From Membranipora membranacea (Eukaryota > Bryozoa > Gymnolaemata > Cheilostomatida > Membraniporidae), in NCBI GenBank assembly GCA_914767715.1, contig OU612065.1:13206001-13270000 (forward strand): a DNA stretch of 64,000 nucleotides, read 5' to 3'. Below are positions 10,864 to 24,000 of this stretch, one piece after another; the first letter of the stretch is position 1; every line of letters begins with the position of its first letter. Both the position numbers and the translations under genes were made by a program. The notes under the pieces are model-generated. The model saw only the letters and a program-made list of their open reading frames with translations, searched no databases and was not told the origin of the DNA.

Positions 10864-12259
10864 GGATCTCACCAAAATTAAATACACAATGGCTACATGC
10901 CATAATTCAGACTTGACTACGGTCTCAAAAATGCCTTACCACAGGAGGCACTCGACATTTATACCACCTAGGTAGTTTACGAGTGTCCTAAGATATTTGA
11001 GGTAAGAATATAGGTAAGAATATTGTGTTATGATGAGTGCTTATTTTTGAGTTTATGGCAACATTGCTGACTCTGCATAAATTTATGAGTGCTTACTAGT
11101 ATCCATCAGGTTAAGCCATTCATTTTGCATTAGTTGATGCTGCAGTCGAAACTTGCGAATTGGAATGTATACCCGTCTTTATTTTGAGCCAAAACTAGAG
11201 CGTTCGTATTATGAAATGCGTAATTTTACCTGATTTTACAATTTATATTGTTGCACTTCATACGAACAAGGAGAGATAGTATGTTAATAGGCAATTATAT
11301 ATAGGTATATGTACTGTGGGGGTAGGAAAACATAGTTTCTCTTGCAAAGAGAAGCTTAAAAAGTCGTCTGGGTGTAGGAAGCTGAAAAAAGGGAGGAAAA
11401 AGGGAGATAGGGAGGAGGTGAAAAATACCCCTAAAAACTGGGAGGCTCCCTACCAAAAAGGGAGACTTGTCAGGTACGATAAGACGCTCAATTCCATCAT
11501 GATAATCAAGAGCAGGGGTCTCCCACTGGACTTCATACCATCAGCGAAGCTCCTTAAAGCCGCAAGACAAGCCACTACCCTCCTGCTTGAGGCCAAGTAG
11601 TTAAACAGTAACAGATACTAGCAGTAACGAAGTCTTCCTATAAATAGTTTGAAATGCCTAGCACTGTTTCAATCACAGACCTGATTTCATAAATGGCTAG
11701 CAGATTTATTCGGTCTCCGGGTCTTTTCTATTTTTTTCAGAATATTCTAAGTATTAAGTAGTGGTAGTTCTCACTATTATAAACCAGTTTCTGCAACGAG
11801 AGAGGTTATAAAGACCCAAGCTATTATTTTGGAATGGCCTGATTACGAGACAAATGTACTAGTTCGGTCAAAGACGGAAAATCGTTTTATACATGTATAT
11901 GGATGTACGGATTTTTTTGTAATTCCCAATGCATAACAAAAGACATTATGATACCGGATGTGAGACACAGTGTGTATAGTACAATAGAATACAATATTAC
12001 TGGCATCCCTACAGTTAGGCATTGTGAATGTAAACAAGTATCCATGTAACGTATTCATTATTTCTTTTAGTACTATTTGATGTCTCAACTGTTCATGTCT
12101 CACCATTCGATATATTATCATGTCTTATCAGCTGTCTAGAGCTGCTTCTCCACTCTGCGACCACCTCACCATCATAACCCTCACTCTACATGATTGATTG
12201 ATTGGTTTATTTGTCACTCACATATAAGTATGTTGCGAAATTCGTTGTTTCAAACACTG
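10864..12259. other. No gene recognised; one Lys-rich open frame and a diverged inverted repeat
   Basis: A 94-codon + frame at 11316-11600 is very rich in Lys and ends KLLKAARQATTLLLEAK; it has no family I recognise and no clear promoter or splice sites. At about 11191-11266 a sequence beginning GTTCGTATTATGAAATG has a loose inverted match (CACTTCATACGAAC) and may be a remnant of a small DNA element. Confidence 0.3.
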
Positions 12260-12339
12260 TGTTGACCAATGAGTGACCTTGAAGGCTGTTGCAGATTACA
12301 CTTTGGTTTGGACTAATTCACGGAGCCTCGTTCCCACAG
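12260..12339 (+). repeat. Truncated 5' LTR piece of the Gypsy element
   Basis: It begins TGTTGACCAATG and ends CGTTCCCACAG. It matches 15783-15862 at 75 of 80 positions. It is followed directly by nucleocapsid coding sequence, so the rest of the LTR, the primer site and most of gag have been deleted. Confidence 0.7.
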
Positions 12340-12878
12340 CCCAATGTGGATTGGAATATAGGAAAGGTAACTGCCCTGCATATGGAAAAGAATGCACATT
12401 CTGTCACCGCAAGAAACATTTTGAGAGGGTTTGCAGAGAAAAGAAGCAGAAAGAAGGAAGAAAAGAAGAATGTCAAGCTATTGAAAGCAAATCTGAGTAT
12501 GATGAGCTTTTCATAATAGAGGACCATCCTAGAGTGGACAAGAAAGGTAGTAGATTACTGACGACATTACATTTACAGGATCAGACAGTGATATGCCAAT
12601 TAGATACAGCCTCAGCTAGGAACGTTATGTGCAGCAGTGATTATGAGAAGCTAGGGAGTACACCTCTGAGTATAAGTGGAGTTACACTGGTACAGTACAA
12701 TGGCAGTGAGATGAAAAGTAGAGGGAGAGTGAACCTCACATTCAAGGAGATTGGAAAACCCATCACATTTGAAGTGGTTGATTCATCCATGAGACCATAT
12801 CCATTACTGGGATGTGATGTGTGCATAGAGTTAGGATTGGTGAAGCTCACAGAAACAACATGCACTGAAGGAGATTGA
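12273..12878 (+). pseudogene. Gypsy nucleocapsid knuckle and aspartic protease
   Basis: The frame opens inside the LTR piece and runs straight into the knuckle region. One CCHC box is intact (CTFCHRKKHFERVC). A preceding box, CGLEYRKGNC, has lost its standard spacing and His. Further on comes the retropepsin-like stretch ICQLDTASARNVMCS, in which the usual D-T/S-G triad reads D-T-A, followed by LLGCDVCIELGL. The frame stops at 12878. Because the leading residues come from LTR sequence, this is a deletion product rather than a normal gag-pol start. Confidence 0.7.
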
Positions 12879-12929
12879 TCAGCTTACCAAGGAGCAGATA
12901 CTAACGCAATATGATCAGACATTTCGAGG

Positions 12930-13830
12930 ATGCCTGGAGAAACTGAGATTAAAATCGACAAGACTGTCAAACCAGTACAGCATAGACCTAGGAGAACGCC
13001 GGTGAGGATGAGAGAAGATGTGAGTAAGAAGGTAAAAGAACTGGAGGAAGCAGGGATTCTGTCGAAAGTCGAGGTACCAACTGAATGTATATCATCCTCA
13101 AGTGGCGGTACAGAAGCCTAATGGAACTATAAGGTTATGTCTTGACCAAAGAGACTTGAACCGGGCTATAATTAGAAATCACTACCAGATCCCCACACTT
13201 GATGATGTTCTGCCTAGATTAGCGAAAGCTAAATGCTTCTCATTACTGGACGCAAAAGATGGATTTTGGCAAGTAAAGTTAGCAGAGAGTTCCAAGAAGT
13301 TGACAACTTTCTGGACTCCACTTGGAAGATACTGTTGGAATAAGCTCCCATTGGACTGAGTTCTAGCCCAGAAGAATACCAGAGAAGACTTCACATGATT
13401 TTGGATGGACTGAAAGGAGTGGAAGTCATAGCGGATGACATATTGATATTTGGAGAGGACGATGCGGAAGCTAGGAAATATCATGACAACAACCTGGTTG
13501 CACTTCTAGACCGGGTGATGAAAGTATGGTCAAGATTAATCGACAGAAGATGAAACTGCATCTGAAGGAAGTGAAATATATGGGACATGTCTTAACAGCT
13601 GATGGAGTTTAAGCTGATCCAGACAAAGTGCAAGGAATCAGAGATCTTCGGGATCCAGAGTCAGCAGAGGATGTAAGGAGCTTTCTGGGAACAGTCAATC
13701 ATCTGGCGCGCTATATACCTCAGTTATCACAGATAGCAGCTCCTCTCAGAGAGTCGGCAACAGCAGACAACTTTGTTTTTAGAGAGGTTGATAAGGAGGC
13801 TGGAATGAACTGAAAGAGGTCATCTCAGAA
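12930..13830 (+). pseudogene. Gypsy reverse transcriptase, frameshifted
   Basis: Three successive frames carry the polymerase. 12930-13121 has the N-terminal approach (PVQHRPRRTPVRMREDV). 13102-13359 has VQKPNGTIRLCLDQRDLN and CFSLLDAKDGFWQVKL, with the first catalytic Asp. About 13360-13510 holds the catalytic box VIADDILIFGED. 13628-13813 carries the thumb/connection region with FLGTVNHLARYIPQLS. Frame changes lie near 13110, 13355, 13520 and 13815. The element cannot encode an intact enzyme. Confidence 0.75.
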
Positions 13831-13836
13831 GATACT

Positions 13837-14154
13837 ATGCTGCGGTATTTTGATCCAACTAAACCAGCTGTTGTTGAATGTGATGCCAGTGGTAATGGAC
13901 TTGGAGCAGTTTTGCCCCAGGGTGGGAAACCGGTATATTTTGCGTCATGCACACATGCAGAATCCAGATATCATCCCCTGGAACTAGAGTGTCTAGTGTT
14001 TGCATGTGGAAAATTTGACCAGTATATCTATGGCAAACATGACTTGACAATCTTGTCAGATCACAAGCCTCTGGAATCAATAGTGAAAAAAGAGATGGAG
14101 AAGTCACCGGCCAGACTGGAGAAGATGCTAATGGCTACAGAGATATGGTTATGA
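13837..14154 (+). pseudogene. Gypsy RNase H domain
   Basis: The frame has ECDASGNGLGAVLPQ (first catalytic Asp), the Glu region ESRYHPLELECLVFACGKF and DLTILSDHKPLE (third Asp), in the order of LTR-retrotransposon RNase H. It stops at 14154, and the sequence continues in another frame with RYKPGKEQVLADMLSR. Confidence 0.75.
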
Positions 14155-14155
14155 A

Positions 14156-15553
14156 TTGAGATACAAGCCAGGGAAAGAGCAGGTTCTAGCGGATATGCTG
14201 TCTAGATCGTCTACAGCTGCAGAGAGTGCGATGGATTTGGCCAAGATAGAGGTATTCATGAGTGAAATTGATGATTCAAGCCCGGAGGAGCTAACTAATC
14301 TAACAGACAGGCGACTAGCTAAGGTTAGAGAGTATGCTACAACTGATGATACATATATACTACTGAGGGAACAGATAAGGAAAGGGTGGCCTGAGAAAAG
14401 GAAAGGATGTGATGCGATGATACAGAACTACTGGACTTTTGCTGAAGAGCTCAGTGAGAGGAATGGACTGGTTTACAAGGGTAAACGATGAGTCATACCG
14501 AGAAGTATGGAGAAGGAGATATACTCAGCCCTGCATGGCAGGCATAGCAATGCCGATGCAATGATGTTAAGAGCCCGAGATATATTATATTGGCCCGGCA
14601 TGTGGGATGGACTGAAGACAACTGCAAATGGATGCATGAGGTACCAAAACATCGCTTTCTGAAAGTTGGATCTGATGTATTGTACCATCATTGAAAGACC
14701 TACCTGGTAGTCGTTGACTATATGTCCGACTTTATAGAGCTAAAAGAACTGGAAGATGAGACGGCAAACATCGGTGATCGGTGCATGCAAAGAGATATTT
14801 GCTCGACATGGTATACCTGAGCAACTTCAGAGTGATAACGCCACATACTACAGTTGTGCTCAATTCCAGAGATTTTCTGAGGAATGGCAGTTCATTCACA
14901 CCACATCATCACCTGGACATGCGCAGAGTAATGGAAAAGGAGAGTCGGCTGTCAAGATAATAAAAAATATCTTAAACACGTCAGAAGATCCCTGGAGAGC
15001 ATTGATGGATTGGAGAGCGACACCTAACAGAGACTTTCCCAGCCCAAGTGAAGGTCTATACAATAGAAGAATAAGAACACTAGTGCCTCAACCAACAGAA
15101 ACTCTCCAGGATCAGAATATTGATTTGGACAAGATAGCTATGGCCAGAAATATCAGACAGCATAGAATGGCATCAACGTACAACCGTGAAAAGAGACCTC
15201 TAGCTGCCCTACAGCATGGACAACCAGTATTGCTGAAACAGGTGAACGACAAGATAGCGAAATGGCGTCCAGCCACCGTTCTTGAGGCAGTGTCTGATAG
15301 ATCTTACTTAGTGAAGAATGATAAGGAGAATATAGTTCGCAGGAACAGGGTAGATCTTCAGGACATACCTCATGAGTTACCCACAGAACTTGCAGAAGTT
15401 GTGACGGAAGCCAGGAGTCCGAGAGAGCAATCAAAGAGGACCAAAAGCCGTAAAAGTGTGATGGACCAAGAGGTAGTGGTACCCGAAGAGAGGAGAAGTA
15501 CCTCAGGGCGAGTAGTCAGGAGACCCGGCTACTTGCGAGACTACACGGCCTAG
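14156..15553 (+). pseudogene. Gypsy integrase, frameshifted
   Basis: 14156-14491 gives the linker YKPGKEQVLADMLSRS. About 14494-14660 gives the zinc-binding region with LHGRHSN, LYWPGMW and NGC. About 14700-14755 gives VVVDYMSDFIELKEL with the first Asp. 14756-15553 (265 codons) continues with IPEQLQSDNATYY (second Asp) and QSNGKGESAVKI (Glu), then a basic C-terminal part ending RRPGYLRDYTA. The last frame is the longest intact piece of the element. Breaks lie near 14492, 14660 and 14755. Confidence 0.75.
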
Positions 15554-15782
15554 CTCTGCAAAGAGCAACAGGGGAGCCCTCCAGCTCACATTCCCCTGAC
15601 CATGCAGGTTGATGACCCGCAATTGTACAACATATATATATATTTATAGTTACACTAATCGTTCTTCATATTTGAGTTCCTGAGAAATACTGAAGTCTTG
15701 GATGGATTCTGAGATATCTACTAGTAAATACTATTACCGCTTAGACTACCCTGATACTTATCAACTTTCAAACAAGATATGA

Positions 15783-15957
15783 TGTTGACCAATGCGTGAC
15801 CTTAAAGGCTGCTGCAGATTACACTTTGGTTTGACCTAATTCACGGAGCCTCGTTCCCACAGTCAGATGGTCTTGAGATGGCTGATGATGGTAGATGTCT
15901 GATCTGACTGAGCTGTACTCTTGAGCGTGCCTACAGACACTAGCTGGTGAGTTAACC
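15783..15957 (+). repeat. Probable 3' LTR of the Gypsy element
   Basis: It starts TGTTGACCAATGCG and shares its first 80 bp with the truncated 5' LTR piece. The right end is inferred from GTTAACCA at about 15950-15957, giving roughly 175 bp. That end is not confirmed by a second full copy or by a target duplication. Confidence 0.5.
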
Positions 15958-17968
15958 ATATGATCTCTTAATACACTGCTGTCCACATAGAGCAAAGAAA
16001 AATAAATACGTGAAAAAAAGCTGACATCTCATCGTGGATTGGGTTTGAATAATATTATTGAGGGATAAAATCATGTTGTGTAAAATACTGTACATACCAT
16101 GTTGTGTTACAAACCCGCCAGTTGCTGTTGGTACCAATTAACTCACATGACAGTGCAGAATTCACTTTCAGGCAGCAAGTTCACATGCTCAAATATGGCA
16201 GCCTAGCATAATTCGTTGGCCTATACCATGCACTAGGGGCTTCATATTTTACCCCAAAGAGAAGTTTTCACACGCGATTTTTGTCCCTAACAGCAGTTTT
16301 CACGCGCGATTTTCCCCTTTTCCCATTCTCACTCCAATTCCCCCCCCCCCTCCGGGGTTGCCAGGACAGCTTACATGTGAGCCTATATATTGTGATCAAA
16401 ATGTTTACTAAATAGGTAACCGGTGACACACATTCTGACTTCATATCTTATCTCTCCCCTCAAGTTATCCCTCACTGCATGGGCCCCTGGGACTTGCATG
16501 TCCTTACTTACTGATCATAAAACTGTTTAATTATACTATAGTATATATATATAGTATATGCCTCGAACTGGCTCCTAGGATTCACTGGGAAATTAGAAGT
16601 AAGTAAAGGTATTAAAATCTAATGTATATGAAGCAAAATATTTAACTAACACCTTAACTCCTTGAACTAACTATCATTATTTTTATCTATCTATCTATAT
16701 AATAAATAATTTGCATTCATAATCATTATTATTTTATTTTGCAGTTCTAGTATATGTGCTTAATTAAAGGTGTAAACAATGAATGATTCTGAAGGGAGTT
16801 TAAATCAGTCAGTGTAAATAACCTCCTTACCCTATTATCTCCTGTTTTCTGAGCAGTTCACTTTCTGTTTCACCAGTATGTATAAATCGCAGTTTGCAGC
16901 TAATTCTAAGTGACTCAACTGTTTCTCTCAACCCTGGAAAGTTCTGTGAACATGTGAGCATTTGTGCAAGTTTAATTACCGCCTATTATGTCATACCAAT
17001 TTGATTGGATAAGCCGTGTTGTAAAAGCTATTTTTATTGGTCTGGTACAAGCCATGTGACAGCAACGCCTAACAGACAGACAAGCTTTCTAAAGAGAATC
17101 CTTAGAGTGAAATCTCTAATACCCACTGCACAGGCCTATTAACTCAATGAAGAATTTGATTCAGTTCTTCTACACTATGATTAACTCTTCATTGTCAATA
17201 ACCACCTGATGCTAAGGTACAGAATACATGCAGAGGAGGATAAAACTATTCTGTATGGAGTAGACAAGACAATCACAGGTGAGCCGAAATGACTGAAAAA
17301 ACATAAATAAAAGAAAGTAAAAGTACAGGTACACCACTGACTTTTCTTTTATTCAAAGGAATTCACTCCTTTGGGCATATTGTTTTTTGGCATTTGATAA
17401 AGCTAGTACTTGTTTCCGCTGAGCTGGTTGAGTGGACAGCTAAAGGTCTCCTAATCAGCACAGGGGGAGGACTAATTGTATAGTTCCACTACTAGCAACA
17501 TTTCATCACATAGCCTATAGTCTAGTTGTGCATATGTTTTGTCATTCATATGCACACAAGGAGACGAGGAGATAATTATTTATATACCTCACAATAAACT
17601 GTACTAACCACTACTATCTACTGATTTCTATTTATCGATTACGGGGTTTACACGGCCCTGGTCTCAGGTGCGAAGCGTGAGGCATCTCCATTCAAACAAC
17701 AACCTAACATTATCAGCTTTGTAGATGTTGTAGAAAGATCAACAATTAATTCCTCCTTTTTCTCAATGATCCTGTTGTGGTGTGAGGTAACATGTGTGCT
17801 GCTTATGTCATAGTCATGAATGATATCTGAGTTGGGTAAACAATATAAACAGCCTGTAAGAAGAATTTTCTCGGCCACCAGTGATTTCAACTCACTATGA
17901 TAGGAATCCCAATCTTAAGAAAAGGCATAAATACCTTCATGAGCTTACTCACTTCTTCATATTTCAGT
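15958..17968. other. Intergenic; minor simple repeats only
   Basis: No coding sequence is seen. A two-copy imperfect direct repeat of about 33 bp lies at about 16261-16318 (AGTTTTCACRCGCGATTTT). Short (TA)n runs lie near 16540 and a (TCTA)n run near 16687. The sequence upstream of the first visible AGBL5 exon may include its promoter and untranslated exons, but nothing identifies them. Confidence 0.5.
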
Positions 17969-18060
17969 TTGCTTTGCCCATAACTGATAACAGTTATAGT
18001 TGTGCGGAAACCGGCCTGCTGCCTGCTATTCAACCATCAAATAAGGAGTGTGATATTACT

Positions 18061-21000
18061 ATGGCTGATAGCTCCTCATTTCTTTACAACATGCCACCCG
18101 ACTCTATAGACACCACAGCTGAAATACCTACCCAAGGTGCCAATGGACCATCAAAAAACCTAAAAACTGTTACAGGTAAACTTAACCAGCCTCGCATTTC
18201 AACATTAGATGCATAATACATGTATGTTGGTTCTGGAGTTTTAATGCAAACAAGCTGTGCTGTTCGATTTCCCTACTATCAGATGATTGCATTGCATATG
18301 CAGATCATAGTAGTCTTATCTCAAAGGCCTCTTTTTTTTGTCAAAGAAAGGGGCCTTCGAGATAAGGCTAGTTCATAGGTGTTATGTTTCTACTGATCGG
18401 AAATCTTGTTTCAGATTCCTCCCAACTCCCTATTCAGGGCGAGGAGTTTCGTTTCGGGAACATGGTATTTACATCCAAAATTGACTCGGGGAACCTTCAA
18501 AAAGTGGAGAAGGTGAACAAAGATCCGTCAGACAGTAAGTTTCCTTTCATATGTGGACAGGAAAAAAGAAACCTCCTTAGCTATTTCAGCAGTATTTTAA
18601 TTTCTTAATATGATCAATATTGTAAAGATAATTTTGTAATATCCGAAACCTTACATTAGTAAGATCATAAAAACCAAGATAAATCAACAATGTATATAAT
18701 TGATAGACGAGCGACTACATGGTTATACAGATTTTAAGTGACATTTATGGAAGACGATTCTCTAACTTTTTTCCTTCTTCTCGTTTTAGAAGTTGGATAT
18801 TTGGACCCTGTTGCTGATATTGAATACAATGTTTGGACAAGACCTGACTGTGCCGGTGGGCCTTATGAGAATGGAAACAGGTGAGGCAAGGCGAAAATCA
18901 TGATTTATGTCAAAAACATGAATCTTTTTTTCCTGATACAGGTATCTGAACTATCTGTTCTAACTACCACAGAAACATACTTCCCAATGTAATCATAATA
19001 TAAACAGGAAAGGATGCGCAAAATCACTAGTGGCAGTGACTACTTGAGCATTTAACTATTCTTCATTTATTTATCTCAATTGATAAAAACCTTCAAAACT
19101 GGACAAATAACATAAACAATGGTTACGTGAAATAATAATTGCATGTCCGTACCATATGTCAAACCATTATAACGGGGAAATTACATTGCAAAACAATTTT
19201 CCAAACTGATCTTCCAGAGGATCCCTTCTCTCTTTTGGTATAGTCTATGCACATGTAGCATGGGGAAGTAATATGAAAATTACTTTATCTGAAAATCAGC
19301 TATCAATGAAGGTAATTGCAGATTCTGCATCAAAAACCATTGAAAACCGCCGGGCGTTGGCTCAAGTTTTGGCCTCATTGTACAAGCTTTTTGATCATCA
19401 TGATGGCATCATATTTTTATTCAGTTTGAGGCTACCAAGGAAACAATTCTACCCGACAAGGCTATATATTCCCTGTCAGTAAGCGCCATCATAACTACTT
19501 ATGGTGTTGGTTATAATGAGGTTTGCCTAGCACTGAATGTCTTGTTGCTAAAAAAATTTCAAAAGGGTTCTAGCACTCATTCAGAATTAACAGCCAAGTT
19601 TTATTGATCCAACGATGGTGTAGGGACATGTAATTTGTTTGAGGAGTATTGCCCTCTTCATTCATGAGGGGATAATTCAGTCAACTGATTGTTTAAGCTC
19701 TATTTTCGTAAAAAAATATATAAAACTGGACAGCTGCTTTGAAAACAGATTTTATGAGATTCAGGTATACATACTAAGGGAATGGTTTGATCTGGACAGA
19801 ATTTATTTTGACACGTTTATCGACATACTTCATCATTTCAATTATGAAATACCAAAATTGTAAAATGGGTTAAAAAAGAAATATTTGCATTGATACAAAG
19901 ATAACTTGTGTCATTTATAAAAAAGGATGTAATATCTCAAAAAAATTGTTTTGTTCAACGTATATTTTCATCACGATGACCTAATGCAAAGAAATGTAAC
20001 AAAATGTTGAACAAGAATTTCATGATAAGAATACGAGGCAAAACCCATTCTTTATTTTCCTCACAGGCAATAGTTTAGCAGGAGTATGTTACTACTAGCT
20101 CATAATCAGCTCTTTTTTTTAAGTTTCAGTTTTTATCAAATTTTATATATACTGTCCCAGTCTGTAAAAAATTACATTTCATGAACTAGGTCCAGTATTA
20201 GTTTCCAGAACAATCGATGGCTGGCATTTCGACCAGCACAGCACTTCACCGGTAATCAGGCAATGGCAATATAATGCGTTTACCTTATAACACATAGGTC
20301 CATGGTCTTGGGAGATTGTACCCATATTCCCCATCATGTCTTTCGATTCTTTATTACATTCAATCATCAAATGGTCGAATAGTACTCTCATTATTGATTT
20401 TTCCGCACTAGAATGAAGACATTAAGGTATGTATCATATGGTAAGGGTAAGGTCAAAGGGGTAAAAATCTAGTTTAATTGAGATTGGAAATTGGTGTAAC
20501 CTCCAAAAATTTCTCACTCAATCTTGCATGGGCTTTTGCACCTTTTCACGATCTCATCACAAACTTTATGACAAGCTTCCTTTATTGGCATGGCTGTTCA
20601 AAGGATCAAACAGTGACATTGAAATAGGATATCTTGCATCATTTTTTGAGATAATGGTTATCATCAATTGTGGTTTGTTGCAGATCTTGGTTCTATTTTG
20701 GTATTCGTGGATACACACCTGGAAAACAAATAAGGATTAATATCATGAATATGAACAAACAAGGAAAGCTTTATTCACAAGGACACAGTCCCATATACAG
20801 AATAGTACCACAGAGGCCTAACTGGGAACGAATCAAAGACAGATGCAGCCATGAAGTAAGTCTCATCTTCAGTGTGGTACCAGTATTGAATGATAGATTG
20901 TTTGCCAGCCATTGCTGTGTTTTGTGATAACCATTATCTTCAGGAGATCTGAACCCATAATTTCAGTACTGCCAGGTAAACTAGATACCAGTATACCTTA

Positions 21001-24000
21001 ACACTGACCATTAATTGACGAGCATGGTGTTGGTTTCACATTTGTGTTGATTCCTTCTCTCCTCAATCACACTGTCACTGCCACTGTTCAAACTCATATT
21101 GGAGCCATCCTCTTCACACCAGATCAATCACTTATTTTTTATTCACAGTGCGTCGGACAAGACTTTATCCTGACGTTCTACTATCGGTTTCCTGAGTTCA
21201 GAGGGACTGTTTACTTCTCATTTTGTTATCCCTGGTCATACACTGAATCTCTACAGCAAATGGACGCTCTCGATGAAAAGTTTGCAAATGCTGATCAAAA
21301 CATTAAAACCAGGTATGTATGGTCAAATTAGTTCAACAAATTAATATTTCATTTTAGGATTTTTTTGAATTTTGGTGTGAGTAATGGTGAAAGAACGGCT
21401 TTGTTGATAATATTTCATTGTGGTTCTGAGTGATAAGAGACATGTTGATGCATGAAGCCTTTTCTGCTTTGAATTTCGTATATGCTTTGAGATGGATCTT
21501 TGTTTCATCCTAAAATTATATGGGTTGCAGGCATTTAGTGCCAGATATAGTCAGTTCAGACACCAAATTATGCCAAATTCTGTACACCAAAAAGTGCATT
21601 GTACAGTAGCATGCATTCAACCATAAACCTGTTTTGTAATGTAGATTTGAATTCTCTTTATTATATCTCACTGTGTCCATATTACAGAGGTGACAATGAG
21701 ATTTATTATCATCGAGAGCTATTCTCCCAGTCATTAGATGGCCTACGCATAGATCTACTCACCATATCATCATATAAAGGAATCAGTGAGAAACGAGAAC
21801 CAAAATATGACCCACAACTCTTTCCAGACAAGAATAGTATTCGCTGCAGAAACTTCACAGGAAAACGGGTAAGTGGCAGTTGGACCACAGCTCTGTGAGG
21901 AGGCAGTTTTCTTCATAGATATGTAGCTTCTTTTACCATATTGGAAAATGAAATCAAAAGGAAAACCTTGTACTGCTTGGGGCTGTTTGTCAGCAATATT
22001 TTGGTTGCCTGATGTAAAGTGTATGTTTATGTATTGTATAGTAAGTTATGTTATTTTGCAGGTATATGTGTGTACAAGTAGGGTGCATCCAGGTGAATCA
22101 CCCGCTAGTTTTGTCTACAATGGCTTCTTAGAGTTCATACTGAGACCTAATGACAAAAGAGCCATTCAACTTCGTGACCAGTATGTCATCAAACTCATAC
22201 CAATGCTCAACCCCGATGGTGTAGTAAGGGGCCATTACAGAACTGACAATAGAGGTATCAACCTCAACAGACTTTACCTAGACCCAGTTATAGAACTCTA
22301 CCCATCTATATACGCCGCCAAATCACTTCTCGTATTTCATCATGTAAACAACTGTCCTAAACGTAAAGACTACATTCCGAACATGGCAGTAATTTTTCAA
22401 GAGCTTGCTTATCTAAAGAAATCTAAGAGCGCTTCAGGCTCAGTGGAGCCGAATCGATCGTCTCCCTCCATGACACTAGAGAGTGTTACTGACTGTACTA
22501 GTCCAAGAGCTTTCAGTGCTGTGTCATTGACAAGCGGTGGGGAGGCGTCCAATGAACTTGAGCTAAGCAGAGAAGAGAAGAATGTGTCACAAGTCAACAG
22601 GTGCTCCAGCGCTGATAGCAACCTGACCATACCTCACCTCACAGGTATGAATTATATTAACTGTTTAGAACTGATACAGTTAACTGGTTGCAGAAAGTCA
22701 AAGATATGACAAAATTGATACAAGCGGAGTCGGAGTTCTGTTCTTGGACAGGAGGGTGTGATTGCAAGTGTTTTTAGTTCAAACTATTCTGTAATATTCC
22801 AGATATTCAGGCTTGCTGTGTTTGCAAACTGGTGTCAATGATTCCCACACACAAAAAGAAACCGAAAGGCCACCTAAACAAAAAATTGTATTAGATATGC
22901 GAAACCATCCATGTGAGTTTTGATGAAGAGGCTTTTTTTATAGAAGCTCAGTGTAAAGGAACAGAACATCTGAACCATCCTAGGTTACGGCTTATACCCT
23001 ATGATGAGAGCGGTGTAGCATTTTATGTTGATTTACATGGTCATGCATCTAAAAGAGGCTGCTTCATGTATGGAAATCACTTCATGGATGAAGACAGAGC
23101 GGTGAGTGTTGTGACAGCTGTAATACTGTATTTCTCATATCAAAAAGCTTTTGGATGTGTCACAGACATTGAACATTTACAAAAAAAACGCTGTTGGCTT
23201 GTACATCGTAAACTATTCCGACTTTGGTAATTTTTCAGCTATTGAATCTGCTATACCCAAAGCTGGTCTCAATGAACAGTGCTCATTTTGATTACGGAGG
23301 CTGTGTCTTCACTGAAAAGAATATGTATACAAAAGACAAGCGCGATGGACACTCGAAGGAGGGAAGTGGGAGAGTGGCAATCCACAAATCTATCGGTATT
23401 GTCCACAGGTAGTGACCGCTGCACAGATAATTTATGCATAATACTCAAAATAGTCCTAGTACAAATTGCTGATTTGTTCATATAGTACCTGTTCATTGTT
23501 ATGAGCATTGATGGTGGACTTTCCAATTTTATCATGATTTCTATTCATCTATGTCTAACACTTTTGCAGCTACACTTTAGAATGTAACTACAATTCAGGA
23601 AGACTGGTCAATTCCATAGCAAGTTCACCTGATGGTAGAATAACTCCGCCCCCTATTGCTGGCTTTCCTCCAAAATTCACACAAGCCCATTTTGAAGAGG
23701 TTGGTAATGTCTGTTTTTCTAGATATATTTATGTTAATTTTTATGAGAGATCAGTCAAAATCTACATGACTCTAATTCTATTACATATGAGATAGTCTGA
23801 GACTATATACTCAAGCTCCTAATATCAAGCATTCGAGCGATGTGGAATGCCTCGATGTTAGGAGCCAAACCAAATGTATATGGCTGTACGCTTCATATGA
23901 CCTGGATGAGCTGTAACAGAAATTCTTTGTCACAGTTTGGTCATTCATCATTGATTTTTTTTTGGATGTCATTCCATGTCCTTAATGCCACTAAAATTAC

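Larger units (their letters stand above)
12260..15957 (+). mobile_element. Degenerate Ty3/Gypsy LTR retrotransposon
   Basis: Domains in order on the + strand: nucleocapsid zinc knuckle, aspartic protease, reverse transcriptase, RNase H, integrase zinc-binding region and integrase DDE core. This PR-RT-RH-IN order is that of Ty3/Gypsy elements. An 80-bp segment at 12260-12339 recurs at 15783-15862 with five mismatches (about 94% identity) and is taken as shared LTR sequence. The coding region is broken by several frame changes and stops, and nearly all of the gag region before the zinc knuckle is missing. The lineage looks close to the Mag/Steamer group by the IADDILIF form of the catalytic box, but this is inference. 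No target duplication was found. Confidence 0.85.

Noticed and set aside
12183-12259. Upstream extension of the 5' LTR before 12260
   Set aside because: The sequence before 12260 does not match the sequence before 15783 except for a 9-bp run (TTTCAAACA), so it was not included.
22811-22911. Extra AGBL5 exon before the DLHGH exon (after ATTCAG, ending at a GTGAGT)
   Set aside because: Joining it to the next exon would need a 31-bp intron and creates a TAA stop. Direct joining of 22644 to 22944 keeps phase.
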